A stretch of DNA of 54,098 nt, from NCBI GenBank assembly GCA_900550195.1, contig URRB01000018.1, positions 1 through 54,098 of the forward strand. Reading direction: 5' to 3'. A program made the translations under genes and the position numbers. Positions 16,841-24,293 of this stretch are shown in pieces. Source of the DNA: an uncultured Collinsella sp. Lineage in GTDB: Bacteria; Actinomycetota; Coriobacteriia; Coriobacteriales; Coriobacteriaceae. Each line of letters opens with the position of its first letter. Position 1 is the first letter of the stretch. The notes below the pieces were generated by a model. The model saw only the letters and a list, made by a program, of their open reading frames with translations, was not told the DNA's origin and searched no databases.

Positions 16841-16909
16841 TATGAGCGCTCATATGGCCATCGTAAAATATACGTTTATAACAGTTTGATATAGATGCTT
16901 CCTATATCA
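16841..16909 (-). promoter_or_regulatory. Promoter region with two symmetric sites upstream of MetE-like gene
   Basis: A perfect 14-bp palindrome TATGAGC-GCTCATA (16841-16854) and an inverted repeat TGATATA-N9-TATATCA (16887-16893, 16903-16909) lie in the 155-bp gap between the LysR stop and the MetE-like start. On the minus strand a TATATT hexamer lies between them and could be a -10 box. They are candidate regulator sites. Confidence 0.45.
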
Positions 16910-16955
16910 GTCTGGACTGTCATAAAGAGACTTGAACCGTGCGGAGCACAGCAGC

Positions 16956-17852
16956 CTAGATATGCTGACGAATCGCGTCGATATAGGCCCGACCGTAGCG
17001 CGTGAGCGTCGTGTTCTTGCGCGTAATAATGCCGATCTCCATGTACTCGTCCACGTCGAGCGGAATCGAGATAATGCCGGGGCCGTTGAGCTCGTGGCTG
17101 ATCACGCCCGAACACACCGTGTAACCGTTAAGGCCCATAGCTAGGTTGAACAGCGTCGCACGGTCACGCACGCGAATATTCTTGCGACGCTCAAAGGTCG
17201 AGGTCAGCTCCTCGGAATAATAAAACGAGTTATAGCTGCCCTGCTCATAGGACAGGAACGGGTAGTCTTCCAAGTCCTCGAGCGTCACGCTGGAGCGGCC
17301 CGCCAGCGGATGGTCGGCGCACACGAAGACATGCGGCGCGGCGCAGAAGAGTCCTTCGAACACGAGCTCGTTGGCCGCCAGCATGCGCTCGATGACCTCG
17401 CGGTTATGCTCGGATAAGTACAGGATGCCCAGTTCGCTTTTCATATGCGCGACATCCTCGATAATCTCGTGGGTCTGCTCCTCGCGCAGGGTAAAGTCGT
17501 AACGCGCGGCATCGAACTCGCGGATTACATCGACAAACGCGTTAACGGCAAAGGAATAATGCTGGCAGCTCACACTAAAGTGCGGCACCTGCTCGGATGC
17601 GCCCTTGTACTTGCCCTCGAGTAGGTCGGCCTGGTCGAGTACCTGACGCGCGTAGCCCAAGAAGGTCTCGCCTTCCTCGGACACAATGACGCCCTTGTTG
17701 GTGCGCTCAAAGATGTGCACACCCATCTCGTTTTCGAGATCGCGGATCGACGCGGTAATCGAAGGCTGCGACACAAAGAGCCGGCGCGAGGCCTCGGTGA
17801 TGCTGCCGCATTCGGCAACCTTAACAACATACCTAAGCTGCTGAAGCTTCAT
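16956..17852 (-). CDS. LysR-family regulator (CysB/MetR-like context)
   Basis: A 298-residue LysR protein beginning MKLQQLRYVVKVAECGSITEASRRLFVSQPSITASIRDLE, a clear winged helix, followed by an effector-binding domain of about 205 residues. The start at 17852 has AGGGAGAA 4 nt upstream; the longer open frame above it is the HAD gene region read in another phase. It sits 10 bp downstream of the HAD phosphatase gene and upstream of the MetE-like gene, all on the minus strand, so control of methionine-related functions is plausible but not shown. Confidence 0.88.
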   Translation of the reverse strand: MKLQQLRYVVKVAECGSITEASRRLFVSQPSITASIRDLENEMGVHIFERTNKGVIVSEEGETFLGYARQVLDQADLLEGKYKGASEQVPHFSVSCQHYSFAVNAFVDVIREFDAARYDFTLREEQTHEIIEDVAHMKSELGILYLSEHNREVIERMLAANELVFEGLFCAAPHVFVCADHPLAGRSSVTLEDLEDYPFLSYEQGSYNSFYYSEELTSTFERRKNIRVRDRATLFNLAMGLNGYTVCSGVISHELNGPGIISIPLDVDEYMEIGIITRKNTTLTRYGRAYIDAIRQHI

Positions 17853-17862
17853 GACGTTCTCC

Positions 17863-18771
17863 CTAGACGTTCGTGGCGCCAAGACCCGCCGCGTCCACCT
17901 GGCGCATAAACGACGGCATCTCCCCCGTCGCGGCGCAGGCGGCAATCTGATGCAGAGCCCCGGCGACCGCATCATCTGCCGCAGCGCCGATATGCCAGCG
18001 CGCTGCCGCCGTGACGACCTCGTTGGCATTAGCGACTGCAACGGAGTTGGGAACGGCATCGATCATGGGCAAATCGTTATCGGAATCGCCAAATACGGCC
18101 ACCTCGTCGGGCGTCATGCCCATAGCGCGCGCCAGCTCCAGCGCAGCGCAGCCCTTGTCCCAACCAGCCGGAAGGATGTCAAACAGGCGCACGCGGTTGT
18201 TGGGAAACACAAGCGAGATTTCCGGCACCTCAGCGGCAACGCGCTCGCGTAACTCCGCGAGCTCCTCACGCGAACGGGCACTCCAGATATTCGCCTTAAA
18301 CACCGTCGCATCATCGACGACGGGACGGCACGGAGCCTCTTCGCCTTTGAGCCACGCATTGCCGCCCGACTCCATAGCGCGACACACACGCTCGGGATCG
18401 CTCGTCACGCAGTAGGCATCGTTGCCCCAAAAGTCATCGCCCAGGCTATAGACTTTTAGAAATGTATCGTCGGTCTCTTGCTCCAGATAGTCAGCCAAAC
18501 GCATCAGGGCATCGTTGTCGATTGCGCGCGAGGCGACTACTTCGCCGTCGACAAACATCACCTGGCCGTTACAGAACGCGCCAGTCGAAAAGCACTCGGA
18601 ACGATTTTTGAACATCCAGCCCATCGCGGACGGCTGACGACCCGAAACCGGACCAAAGTGCAGACCCGCCGCCTGCATGGCATGAATACCCTCAATGGCG
18701 TAGTCGCTGACACCGTCATGTCCAGCCGGAATCAGCGTATCGTCCATATCGGTCAGCACAAGTTTGATCAT
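17863..18771 (-). CDS. HAD-superfamily (Cof-type) sugar-phosphate phosphatase
   Basis: A 302-residue HAD-IIB hydrolase. Motif I is LTDMDDTL (nucleophile Asp8, acid/base Asp10), motif II is GPVSGR, a Lys lies in DILPAGWDKG (motif III), and motif IV is VFGDSDNDLPMI. Such Cof/YkrA-type enzymes dephosphorylate sugar phosphates, pyridoxal phosphate or HMP-PP in the cytoplasm. The start is the ATG at 18771 preceded by a G-run; an open frame extends ten codons upstream without support. It is divergent from the thiamine operon, but its partner genes downstream are LysR and the MetE-like gene. Confidence 0.87.
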   Translation of the reverse strand: MIKLVLTDMDDTLIPAGHDGVSDYAIEGIHAMQAAGLHFGPVSGRQPSAMGWMFKNRSECFSTGAFCNGQVMFVDGEVVASRAIDNDALMRLADYLEQETDDTFLKVYSLGDDFWGNDAYCVTSDPERVCRAMESGGNAWLKGEEAPCRPVVDDATVFKANIWSARSREELAELRERVAAEVPEISLVFPNNRVRLFDILPAGWDKGCAALELARAMGMTPDEVAVFGDSDNDLPMIDAVPNSVAVANANEVVTAAARWHIGAAADDAVAGALHQIAACAATGEMPSFMRQVDAAGLGATNV

Positions 18772-18809
18772 AGAGCCCCCCGTCATTTTCACCGTAACCA
18801 TTGTAACGA

Positions 18810-18909
18810 CCTGCCAATAAGGGACAGGTTTATTTTGCCAGGTTTTATCTGGGAAAATGCAACGCCCCTGTTGCCACCTACCAAAATAAACCTGTCCCTA
18901 TTTGGCAGG
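18810..18909. repeat. 100-bp inverted repeat with GGGACAGGTTTATTTTG arms
   Basis: Two 34-nt arms (18810-18843 and 18876-18909) are near-perfect reverse complements, separated by 32 nt. The arm core TACCAAAATAAACCTGTCCCT recurs in the hairpin at 37091-37127. It lies between the divergent HAD gene and the TPP riboswitch, so it may carry or terminate transcription for one of them. Confidence 0.8.
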
Positions 18910-18935
18910 TGCGCTAGTATAGGGAGCAACAGATT

Positions 18936-19031
18936 CGATGCGGGAGTGCCGGCGGTGCAAACCACAAGGCTGAGAGGGCATGGGGCCCAATCCTTTGAAC
19001 CTGTCAGTTAATGCTGGCGTAGGGAGCATGC
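18936..19031 (+). promoter_or_regulatory. TPP riboswitch
   Basis: The conserved THI-box elements are present in order: the P1 strand ATGC (18938-18941), GGCTGAGAGGGC (about 18967-18979), CCTTTGAACCTGTCAGTTAATGC (about 18992-19014), GGCGTAGGGA (about 19016-19025) and the closing GCAT (19026-19029). It senses thiamine pyrophosphate and controls the thiM-thiE operon through the terminator just downstream. Confidence 0.95.
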
Positions 19032-19040
19032 CGCCTTTAC

Positions 19041-19074
19041 AGGGGCGCTGTCTATGCACAGCGCCCCTTTTCTA
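19041..19074 (+). terminator. Riboswitch-controlled intrinsic terminator
   Basis: AGGGGCGCTG paired with CAGCGCCCCT around an 8-nt loop, followed by TTTCT. It lies between the TPP aptamer and the thiM ribosome binding site, the usual expression platform. Confidence 0.9.
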
Positions 19075-19093
19075 TGCCAAGGAGGCATGTGCA

Positions 19094-19933
19094 GTGATTG
19101 ATTCGGAACAGCTTAAGCAACATATGGTCAAGGCCGTGGAGGAGATTCGTGCCACCAATCCGATGGCAGGCTCCATCACTAACACGGTGACGATCGACTT
19201 TGTCGCCAACGCACAGCTCGCCGTGGGCGGATCGGCCGCCATGGTCTATCTGCCCGACGAGGGCGAAGCGCTCGTTGCCGGCGGCGGCGCCATCTATCTC
19301 AACATGGGCACGCTCTTCCCTATCTACGAGCAGACGATTCCCCGCGCGGCCAAGGCGGCACACGACGCCGGCAAGCCCTGGGTGCTCGATCCGGTGGGCC
19401 TGGGCATCGGTAGCCTGCGCACCCAGCTGGTAAACGAGCTCAAGCAGTACAAGCCCGCCATCGTGCGCGGCAACGCCTCCGAGATTATCGCGCTCGCCGG
19501 CCTGTGGGGTCTTGAGGGCGAGGCGGCCGATCTGAGCCGCGTGCGCGGTGTCGATACCACCGACACGGTCGACGCCGCCCGTGGTGCCGCCGTGGCGCTC
19601 GCCCGCTACACCGGCGGCGCCGTAGTGGTCTCGGGCGAAGTCGACCTGATTACCGACGGCACGACCGTAGCCAAGTCCCACGGCGGCAGCCCGCTCATGT
19701 CCAAGATCACCGGCTGCGGCTGCTCGCAGGGCGGCGTGCTGGCCGTGTACGCCTGCGCCGCCGACCCGTTTACGGCAGCCGTCTGCGGCACCGCGGTCTA
19801 CAACGTTGCCGGCACGCGTGCCGCCGCTGTCGCCGATGCCCCGGCAAGCTTTAAGGTCGCCTTTATCGACGAGCTCTACCGCGCGACCGCCCAAGACATC
19901 GCCGATAACCGACTCGAGCTCGAGGAGGCATAA
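19094..19933 (+). CDS. thiM: Hydroxyethylthiazole kinase
   Basis: A 279-residue kinase that phosphorylates 4-methyl-5-(2-hydroxyethyl)thiazole for thiamine salvage. Family motifs are NPMAGSITNTVTIDFVANAQLAVGGSAAMVYLP, WVLDPVGLGIGSLR, IVRGNASEI and KITGCGCSQGGVLA (Cys-rich equivalent of the phosphate-binding TGTGC). The start is GTG at 19094: AAGGAGG lies 8 nt upstream, and the nearby ATG at 19086 is out of frame. It is the first gene of the TPP-regulated operon and is separated by 3 bp from the next gene. Confidence 0.95.
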   Translation: MIDSEQLKQHMVKAVEEIRATNPMAGSITNTVTIDFVANAQLAVGGSAAMVYLPDEGEALVAGGGAIYLNMGTLFPIYEQTIPRAAKAAHDAGKPWVLDPVGLGIGSLRTQLVNELKQYKPAIVRGNASEIIALAGLWGLEGEAADLSRVRGVDTTDTVDAARGAAVALARYTGGAVVVSGEVDLITDGTTVAKSHGGSPLMSKITGCGCSQGGVLAVYACAADPFTAAVCGTAVYNVAGTRAAAVADAPASFKVAFIDELYRATAQDIADNRLELEEA

Positions 19934-19936
19934 GCC

Positions 19937-20278
19937 ATGTCCGAGCCCGCAACCAATGCCGGCATGAACACGCTCGTCGCCGTGGCCATCGCCCCATGCG
20001 GCACCGGCGACGAGCTATCCGCCGAGGTCGCCGAAGTCGTGCGCATCATTCGCGAGAGCGGCCTTCCCAACCGCACCACCTCGATGTTCACCGAGATCGA
20101 GGGCGACTGGGACGAGGTCATGCAGGTCGTGCGCGACGCAACCTTTGTGTTGGCGAGCAAGGGCATCCGCACCGAAGTCGTGCTCAAAGCCGATATTCGA
20201 CCCGGATTTACCGACACCATGACCGGCAAACTCGAGCGCATGGAAGCACAGATCAGGAAACAGGAGGAAGCACGATGA
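19937..20278 (+). CDS. Thiamine-binding protein, MTH1187/YkoF-like family
   Basis: A 113-residue small protein of the thiamine-binding MTH1187 family: LVAVAIAPCGTGDELSAEVAEVVRIIRESGL, NRTTSMFTEIEGDWDEVMQVV and an ADIRPG segment near the end. Relatives bind thiamine or its precursor and accompany thiamine transport or salvage genes. It is 3 bp after thiM, and its stop overlaps the thiE start (ATGA), so it is co-translated. Its role as a carrier or sensor of thiamine pieces is inferred. Confidence 0.87.
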   Translation: MSEPATNAGMNTLVAVAIAPCGTGDELSAEVAEVVRIIRESGLPNRTTSMFTEIEGDWDEVMQVVRDATFVLASKGIRTEVVLKADIRPGFTDTMTGKLERMEAQIRKQEEAR

Positions 20279-20970
20279 GCATCCGCGACAACCTTGATAT
20301 CTCGGCCTATCTGGTACTCGGCCCCGAAAACACGCTGGGACGTCCCGTGGGCGATGTGGTGGCCCAGGCGCTCGACGCCGGCTTTACCTGCATTCAGGTG
20401 CGCTCCAAGGTGGCAAGCGCCCGCGAGATCATTGCGCTGACCGGCAACGCCGCGCAGGCAATCGCACAGGCCGGCAAGACCGGTCAGGTCGCCTTGCTGA
20501 TCGACGACCGTCTGGACTGCGTACTCGCCGCGCGCGAGCAGGGTATTGCTGTCGACGGCGTGCACGTGGGCCAGAGCGATATTCCCGTCGAGGTCTGCCG
20601 CAAACTTTTGGGCCCCGACGCCATCGTGGGCCTTTCGGCCCGTTGCGAGGAGATGCTCGAGTACGTCAAGACCGCCGACATGAGCCTAGTCGACTACCTG
20701 GGCATCGGCCCGCTCCACGAAACCGAGACCAAACGCGATTGCGGACGCGCGGCCGACGGCTCCATCATCACCAAAAGCTTTGAGGACCTGGCCGCACTCC
20801 ACGCGGCAAGCCCCGTGCCCATCGTGGTGGGCGGTGGCGTCAAGACGGCCGACCTGCCGCAGCTCAAGGCCACCGGCGTCGATGGCTTCTTTGTGGTGAG
20901 CGCCGTCTGCAGTGCCGACGACCCCTACGCCGCGGCCAAGGAGCTCGTCCACACCTGGCAGCAGGCATAG
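20275..20970 (+). CDS. thiE: Thiamine phosphate synthase
   Basis: A 231-residue TIM-barrel enzyme joining HMP-pyrophosphate with thiazole phosphate to give thiamine monophosphate. Recognisable segments are CIQVRSKVASAREI, LLIDDRLDCVLAA, GVHVGQSDIPVEVCRKLLG, IVGLSARC, DYLGIGPLHETETK and PIVVGGGVKTADL. It begins at the ATG at 20275, overlapping the stop of the preceding gene, with AGGAGGAAG upstream. No thiD gene is present in this operon, so HMP phosphorylation must be encoded elsewhere. Confidence 0.95.
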   Translation: MSIRDNLDISAYLVLGPENTLGRPVGDVVAQALDAGFTCIQVRSKVASAREIIALTGNAAQAIAQAGKTGQVALLIDDRLDCVLAAREQGIAVDGVHVGQSDIPVEVCRKLLGPDAIVGLSARCEEMLEYVKTADMSLVDYLGIGPLHETETKRDCGRAADGSIITKSFEDLAALHAASPVPIVVGGGVKTADLPQLKATGVDGFFVVSAVCSADDPYAAAKELVHTWQQA

Positions 20971-21014
20971 GCATAAGCCGAGCAGCTGATCCGCAGCCTC
21001 ACATCTTCAGCGAT

Positions 21015-21245
21015 GGAAAGCGCATCCCAGTTTGAACCTCCATTCCGGGATGCGCTTTCCGCATGCGGCTCCGTTGGGAAACCCCATCCCATTCCAGGCG
21101 CAAATTCTGGGACGCCGTTTCCAAAACCCGCCGTCGGGGAAACTGCATCCCGTTTTGGATGCCGATTCCGGGGCGCGCTTTCCGCTACGGGCCTCTCGCG
21201 GAAACCTCATCCCATTTTTAGCGCCGATTCCGGGATGCGCTTTCC
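21015..21245. repeat. Tandem array of four hairpin units (61-62 bp period)
   Basis: Four units start at 21015, 21077, 21138 and 21200. Each begins with a GGAAANNNCATCCC-type arm and ends 46 nt later with a GGGATGCGCTTTCC-type arm, so each unit folds on itself. Arms are 14 bp, perfect in unit 1 and imperfect in the others. Loops and the 15-bp linkers are more variable. The array fills the 300-bp gap between the convergent thiE and patatin genes. No credible protein is encoded. It resembles clustered repetitive extragenic palindromes. Confidence 0.85.
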
Positions 21246-21267
21246 GCCGAGTCCACGGCAGTTTGCT

Positions 21268-22137
21268 CTACTCTGCCAGATACGCTTCCAGCGCCGGCAA
21301 GGTCGCCTCCGCATCGTGGCGGCCGACCTGGTGGATACGCTCGAGCTCATCCGGCTCGCGGCACAGCGACGGCACCTTCACCGATTCGCTCGGCCGCACC
21401 ACAAAGATATCGCCGGCGGCCTCACGACGTGCCAAGTCATCGAGCGTGGCATTGTAGACCTCATGCCGATGCTCAAGCGCTGCGACAAACTCCGGATAGT
21501 GACGAAACACGCGACGCAGCATGGGCATCACGCTGTTGGGCTGCTTCACAAAGCCCGCCGGCTGCGTGAGTACCACGATATTGCGGTCATACCCCTGCGC
21601 AAACAGCCATGCACTGGGAATAGAATCAGCCACGCCACCATCCAGATACTTATGCCCGTCAATAGCAACGGGACGCGTCGCCACAGGAATCGCAGACGAT
21701 GCCCGGATCCACTCGATATCCCTCTCGTCGCCATAGGGCAGGTCGTGGTAGACGGCCTTGCCCGTCTCGATATCGGTACACACGCACGTAAATCGCATGG
21801 GGCAGGCGCGATACGCCTCCAAGTCGATGGGATCGCGCTCGATAGGCACCTCGTGATAGGCAAAATCGGCATTGAACATATCACCGGTTCGCAGCCAGCT
21901 GGTCACACCCGCATAGCGCTTATCGGCGCAATAGGCCTTGTTGTAGCGAATGGCACGGCCGATCTGCCGCGATTTAAAGTTGTAGCCAAACGCCGCGCCC
22001 GCCGAGACACCCACCATATGGTCGCAGGTCAAACCGTGCTCCATCCAAACGTCGAGCACGCCCGCCGTATACATACCGCGGTAGCCGCCTCCCTCGAGCG
22101 CCAGCCCCACCGTGCGCGTCATATTTGACTGTGCCAT
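21268..22137 (-). CDS. Patatin-like phospholipase
   Basis: A 289-residue serine lipase of the bacterial patatin family (YjjU type). The oxyanion motif GGGYRG (16-21), nucleophile elbow GVSAG (Ser45) and the catalytic DGG in YLDGGVADSIP form the Ser-Asp dyad. It would cleave acyl chains from phospholipids or other lipids at the inner membrane or in the cytosol; there is no signal peptide. The start is the ATG at 22137 (MAQSNMTRTVGL) with GGAGAT upstream. It is divergent from the EAL remnant and convergent with the thiamine operon. Confidence 0.9.
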   Translation of the reverse strand: MAQSNMTRTVGLALEGGGYRGMYTAGVLDVWMEHGLTCDHMVGVSAGAAFGYNFKSRQIGRAIRYNKAYCADKRYAGVTSWLRTGDMFNADFAYHEVPIERDPIDLEAYRACPMRFTCVCTDIETGKAVYHDLPYGDERDIEWIRASSAIPVATRPVAIDGHKYLDGGVADSIPSAWLFAQGYDRNIVVLTQPAGFVKQPNSVMPMLRRVFRHYPEFVAALEHRHEVYNATLDDLARREAAGDIFVVRPSESVKVPSLCREPDELERIHQVGRHDAEATLPALEAYLAE

Positions 22138-22265
22138 GCGACCATCTCCGTTCCTGCGTTTTAAAACGGGACAAGTATACCCGTCAACATATATCGTCCC
22201 AGTCGCATTTTTATCGAGCATCGCATCGCCGCGCTACCGTTTGTCGAATAATAGCCGCCCACAGT

Positions 22266-22562
22266 ATGCGCACCCATATCCCCGCACTCGAGGAAAGCGG
22301 CTTTATGGTGACGCTCGACAAGCACATTTGGCAGATTGCGCCCACCGACCGCGATCAAGGCCGCAGCACGCAAATCATTTCATCGATGCTCGAGATGGCG
22401 CAGTCGCTCCATCTGCCCGTCGCGGTCGAAGGCGTCGAGACAAACGAGCAGGCGAACATGCTACAACAAATGGGCGCCCGCTACGCTCAGGGCTTCCTCT
22501 ACTACCGCCCCATGCCGGCGAAGGATTTTGAGGCATTACTCGATGGTGGCAATAACAACTGA
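22266..22562 (+). pseudogene. EAL-domain (c-di-GMP phosphodiesterase) remnant
   Basis: The 98-residue frame joins the start of an EAL domain (HIPALEESGFMVTLDKHIWQ) directly to its end (MLEMAQSLHLPVAVEGVET, ARYAQGFLYYRPMPAKDFEALL). The centre, which carries the metal-binding and catalytic residues, is missing, so the product cannot be a phosphodiesterase. The frame is open upstream to 22125 but without homology. It directly precedes a diguanylate cyclase gene on the same strand, suggesting decay of a former c-di-GMP gene by internal deletion. Confidence 0.75.
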
Positions 22563-22620
22563 TACGCTCGCGCGCAAAACGCCACCGCCGAAGGGGGAAT
22601 TTGCCTCCATTAGCTGACTT

Positions 22621-22651
22621 ATATCCCCAATTCAAACCGAATTGGGGATAT
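22621..22651. terminator. 13-bp perfect palindromic hairpin before GGDEF gene
   Basis: ATATCCCCAATTC (22621-22633) pairs with GAATTGGGGATAT (22639-22651). It lies between the EAL remnant and the GGDEF gene, 39 bp before the start codon. It could terminate upstream transcription or be an operator; the T-tract after it is poor. Confidence 0.5.
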
Positions 22652-22689
22652 GATACAAACCATTGTTCCGCCCAAGGAGGTTATCCATC

Positions 22690-24219
22690 ATGAACGAGTC
22701 ATATCGCCTGGGTGAGCAATTGATTATTGCCTATCTCCAACGACTTGCGAATGGCATCTCGACCGCCGAACTCGATGTTGCCGCGCTGCCTGCTGAGCTA
22801 CGCGCCGTTGGTGAGCAACTGCAAAAGACGCATGCCATCCTGCAACAAGAGCGCCGGCTGCTTGAGCGCAACGCCTATATCGATCCGCTCACCAACTTGG
22901 GCAACCGCAGCGGACTCGACCGTCACGTCGAGCAGCTCTGGCGCAAAGGCAACCCCTTCACCTGCGCCTATATTGACATCGACCATCTCAAGCATTGCAA
23001 TGATAGGTTTGGCCACGCCGAAGGCAATCGCTATATTCTGAGCATCTGCCGCACGCTCTCCGAAACCATGGAGCACGATGAGATGCTGTTCCGTATCGGT
23101 GGAGACGAGTTTGTGCTTATCTCGCTCTCCGCAAACGAGACTGAACTCGAGCAGCGCTTGGAGCAGGTACGTGCCGGGCTGATCGAGGCGAGCTCAGATG
23201 GCAAGGCGCCCATGATCGCCAGCTTTAGCTTTGGCTGCTCGCGCGTCGATCCACTTGCCGGCGACACGCGTCGCCAGATGACGATGGTCGCCGATCGCAA
23301 GATGTATCGCTATAAGCTTATGCATCGTGTACAGCAACCGGAAAACAATGACGCGCCGCAACGCCCAATCGTCGATCAGCTTCCCTGCAACGACCGGGTG
23401 TTCCAAGCGATCTCCATGAGCTCCGAGACGCGCTATCCGTTCATCCTTAACCTCGATACTGGAGAATCGCAATGGTCGGTTAACGCCGTGCGCGATTTTG
23501 ACCTGCCTTCCCAGCACCCTTTTAACTCACTCGACATGTGGCTCGCCCGCGTTCATCCCGAGGACCGCGACAACGTACGCGCCGAGCTCGACATGGTGAT
23601 AAACGGCACGTGGCACTTCCACTACATGCAGTATCGCGTAATGGATGCCACCGGAAAATACGCGCTTTGCGACTGCACGGGCTACCGCTTGGACGGCACC
23701 GATACCGAGCCCAGCATGTATGTGGGCATTATCGTCAACCGAAGCCTAGCGGATACGACCGACTCGGTAACGGGCCTGGGCGATGTCCACGCGCTGGTCA
23801 ACGCTATTGGAGAGATGCGCCGCGTGCCGCACGAGGCAGGCTTTATTGCCATTAAGGTCGACGATATCGCCGAGGTCAATGCCCGCTTTGGATTCGATGC
23901 AGGCGACCGCGTGCTCGCCGAAAGCGCCGCCTGCCTCATGGATTGTTCGCGCGGCAAGGGCCGCCTGTTCCGCTCGACGGGGCCGACATTCGTGGCACTC
24001 TTCGATGAGCTCGGCCCCGAGGCAATCGATGAGATCGCAAGCGACATCGAACGGTTCCTGGGTTCTCCCGTGCTCATCGGCTCGCTTGAATATCAGCCGC
24101 CCATTCGCGTGGCCACGCTCCATCTGGACGGCGTCGACCGTCAGCCTGTTTCCATTTTGAACGAGCTTAAAGCGTTGCTCGGGAAAGCCGTGCAGGTGCC
24201 AGGTACCAAACTGGATTAG
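22690..24219 (+). CDS. Diguanylate cyclase, GGDEF-PAS-degenerate GGDEF
   Basis: A 509-residue soluble protein. The first GGDEF domain (about 55-215) has an intact active site RIGGDEF (GGDEF at 137-141) and the nucleotide-binding IDIDHLKHCNDRFGH. The inhibitory I-site RxxD is MEHD, so product inhibition is probably lost. A PAS-like domain follows (about 250-365). A second GGDEF fold (about 370-505) has STGPTF at the active site and cannot be catalytic. No membrane segment is seen. It would make c-di-GMP in response to a PAS-sensed signal. The start at 22690 has AAGGAGG 9 nt upstream. Confidence 0.88.
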   Translation: MNESYRLGEQLIIAYLQRLANGISTAELDVAALPAELRAVGEQLQKTHAILQQERRLLERNAYIDPLTNLGNRSGLDRHVEQLWRKGNPFTCAYIDIDHLKHCNDRFGHAEGNRYILSICRTLSETMEHDEMLFRIGGDEFVLISLSANETELEQRLEQVRAGLIEASSDGKAPMIASFSFGCSRVDPLAGDTRRQMTMVADRKMYRYKLMHRVQQPENNDAPQRPIVDQLPCNDRVFQAISMSSETRYPFILNLDTGESQWSVNAVRDFDLPSQHPFNSLDMWLARVHPEDRDNVRAELDMVINGTWHFHYMQYRVMDATGKYALCDCTGYRLDGTDTEPSMYVGIIVNRSLADTTDSVTGLGDVHALVNAIGEMRRVPHEAGFIAIKVDDIAEVNARFGFDAGDRVLAESAACLMDCSRGKGRLFRSTGPTFVALFDELGPEAIDEIASDIERFLGSPVLIGSLEYQPPIRVATLHLDGVDRQPVSILNELKALLGKAVQVPGTKLD

Positions 24220-24293
24220 CACCGCGCCCGCACCGCCTCCCCCATCGTGCGATAATCCTCTGCAGAAGTCACCAAAAGCAGAGGGAGTTTGTG

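Noticed and set aside
15631..16845. 404-codon plus-strand frame opposite the MetE-like gene
   Set aside because: Antisense shadow; no homology, and the minus-strand product has full zinc-site motifs.
21015..21245. CRISPR array
   Set aside because: The repeated unit is a whole self-complementary hairpin with degenerate linkers; there are no identical direct repeats with unique spacers and no cas genes nearby.
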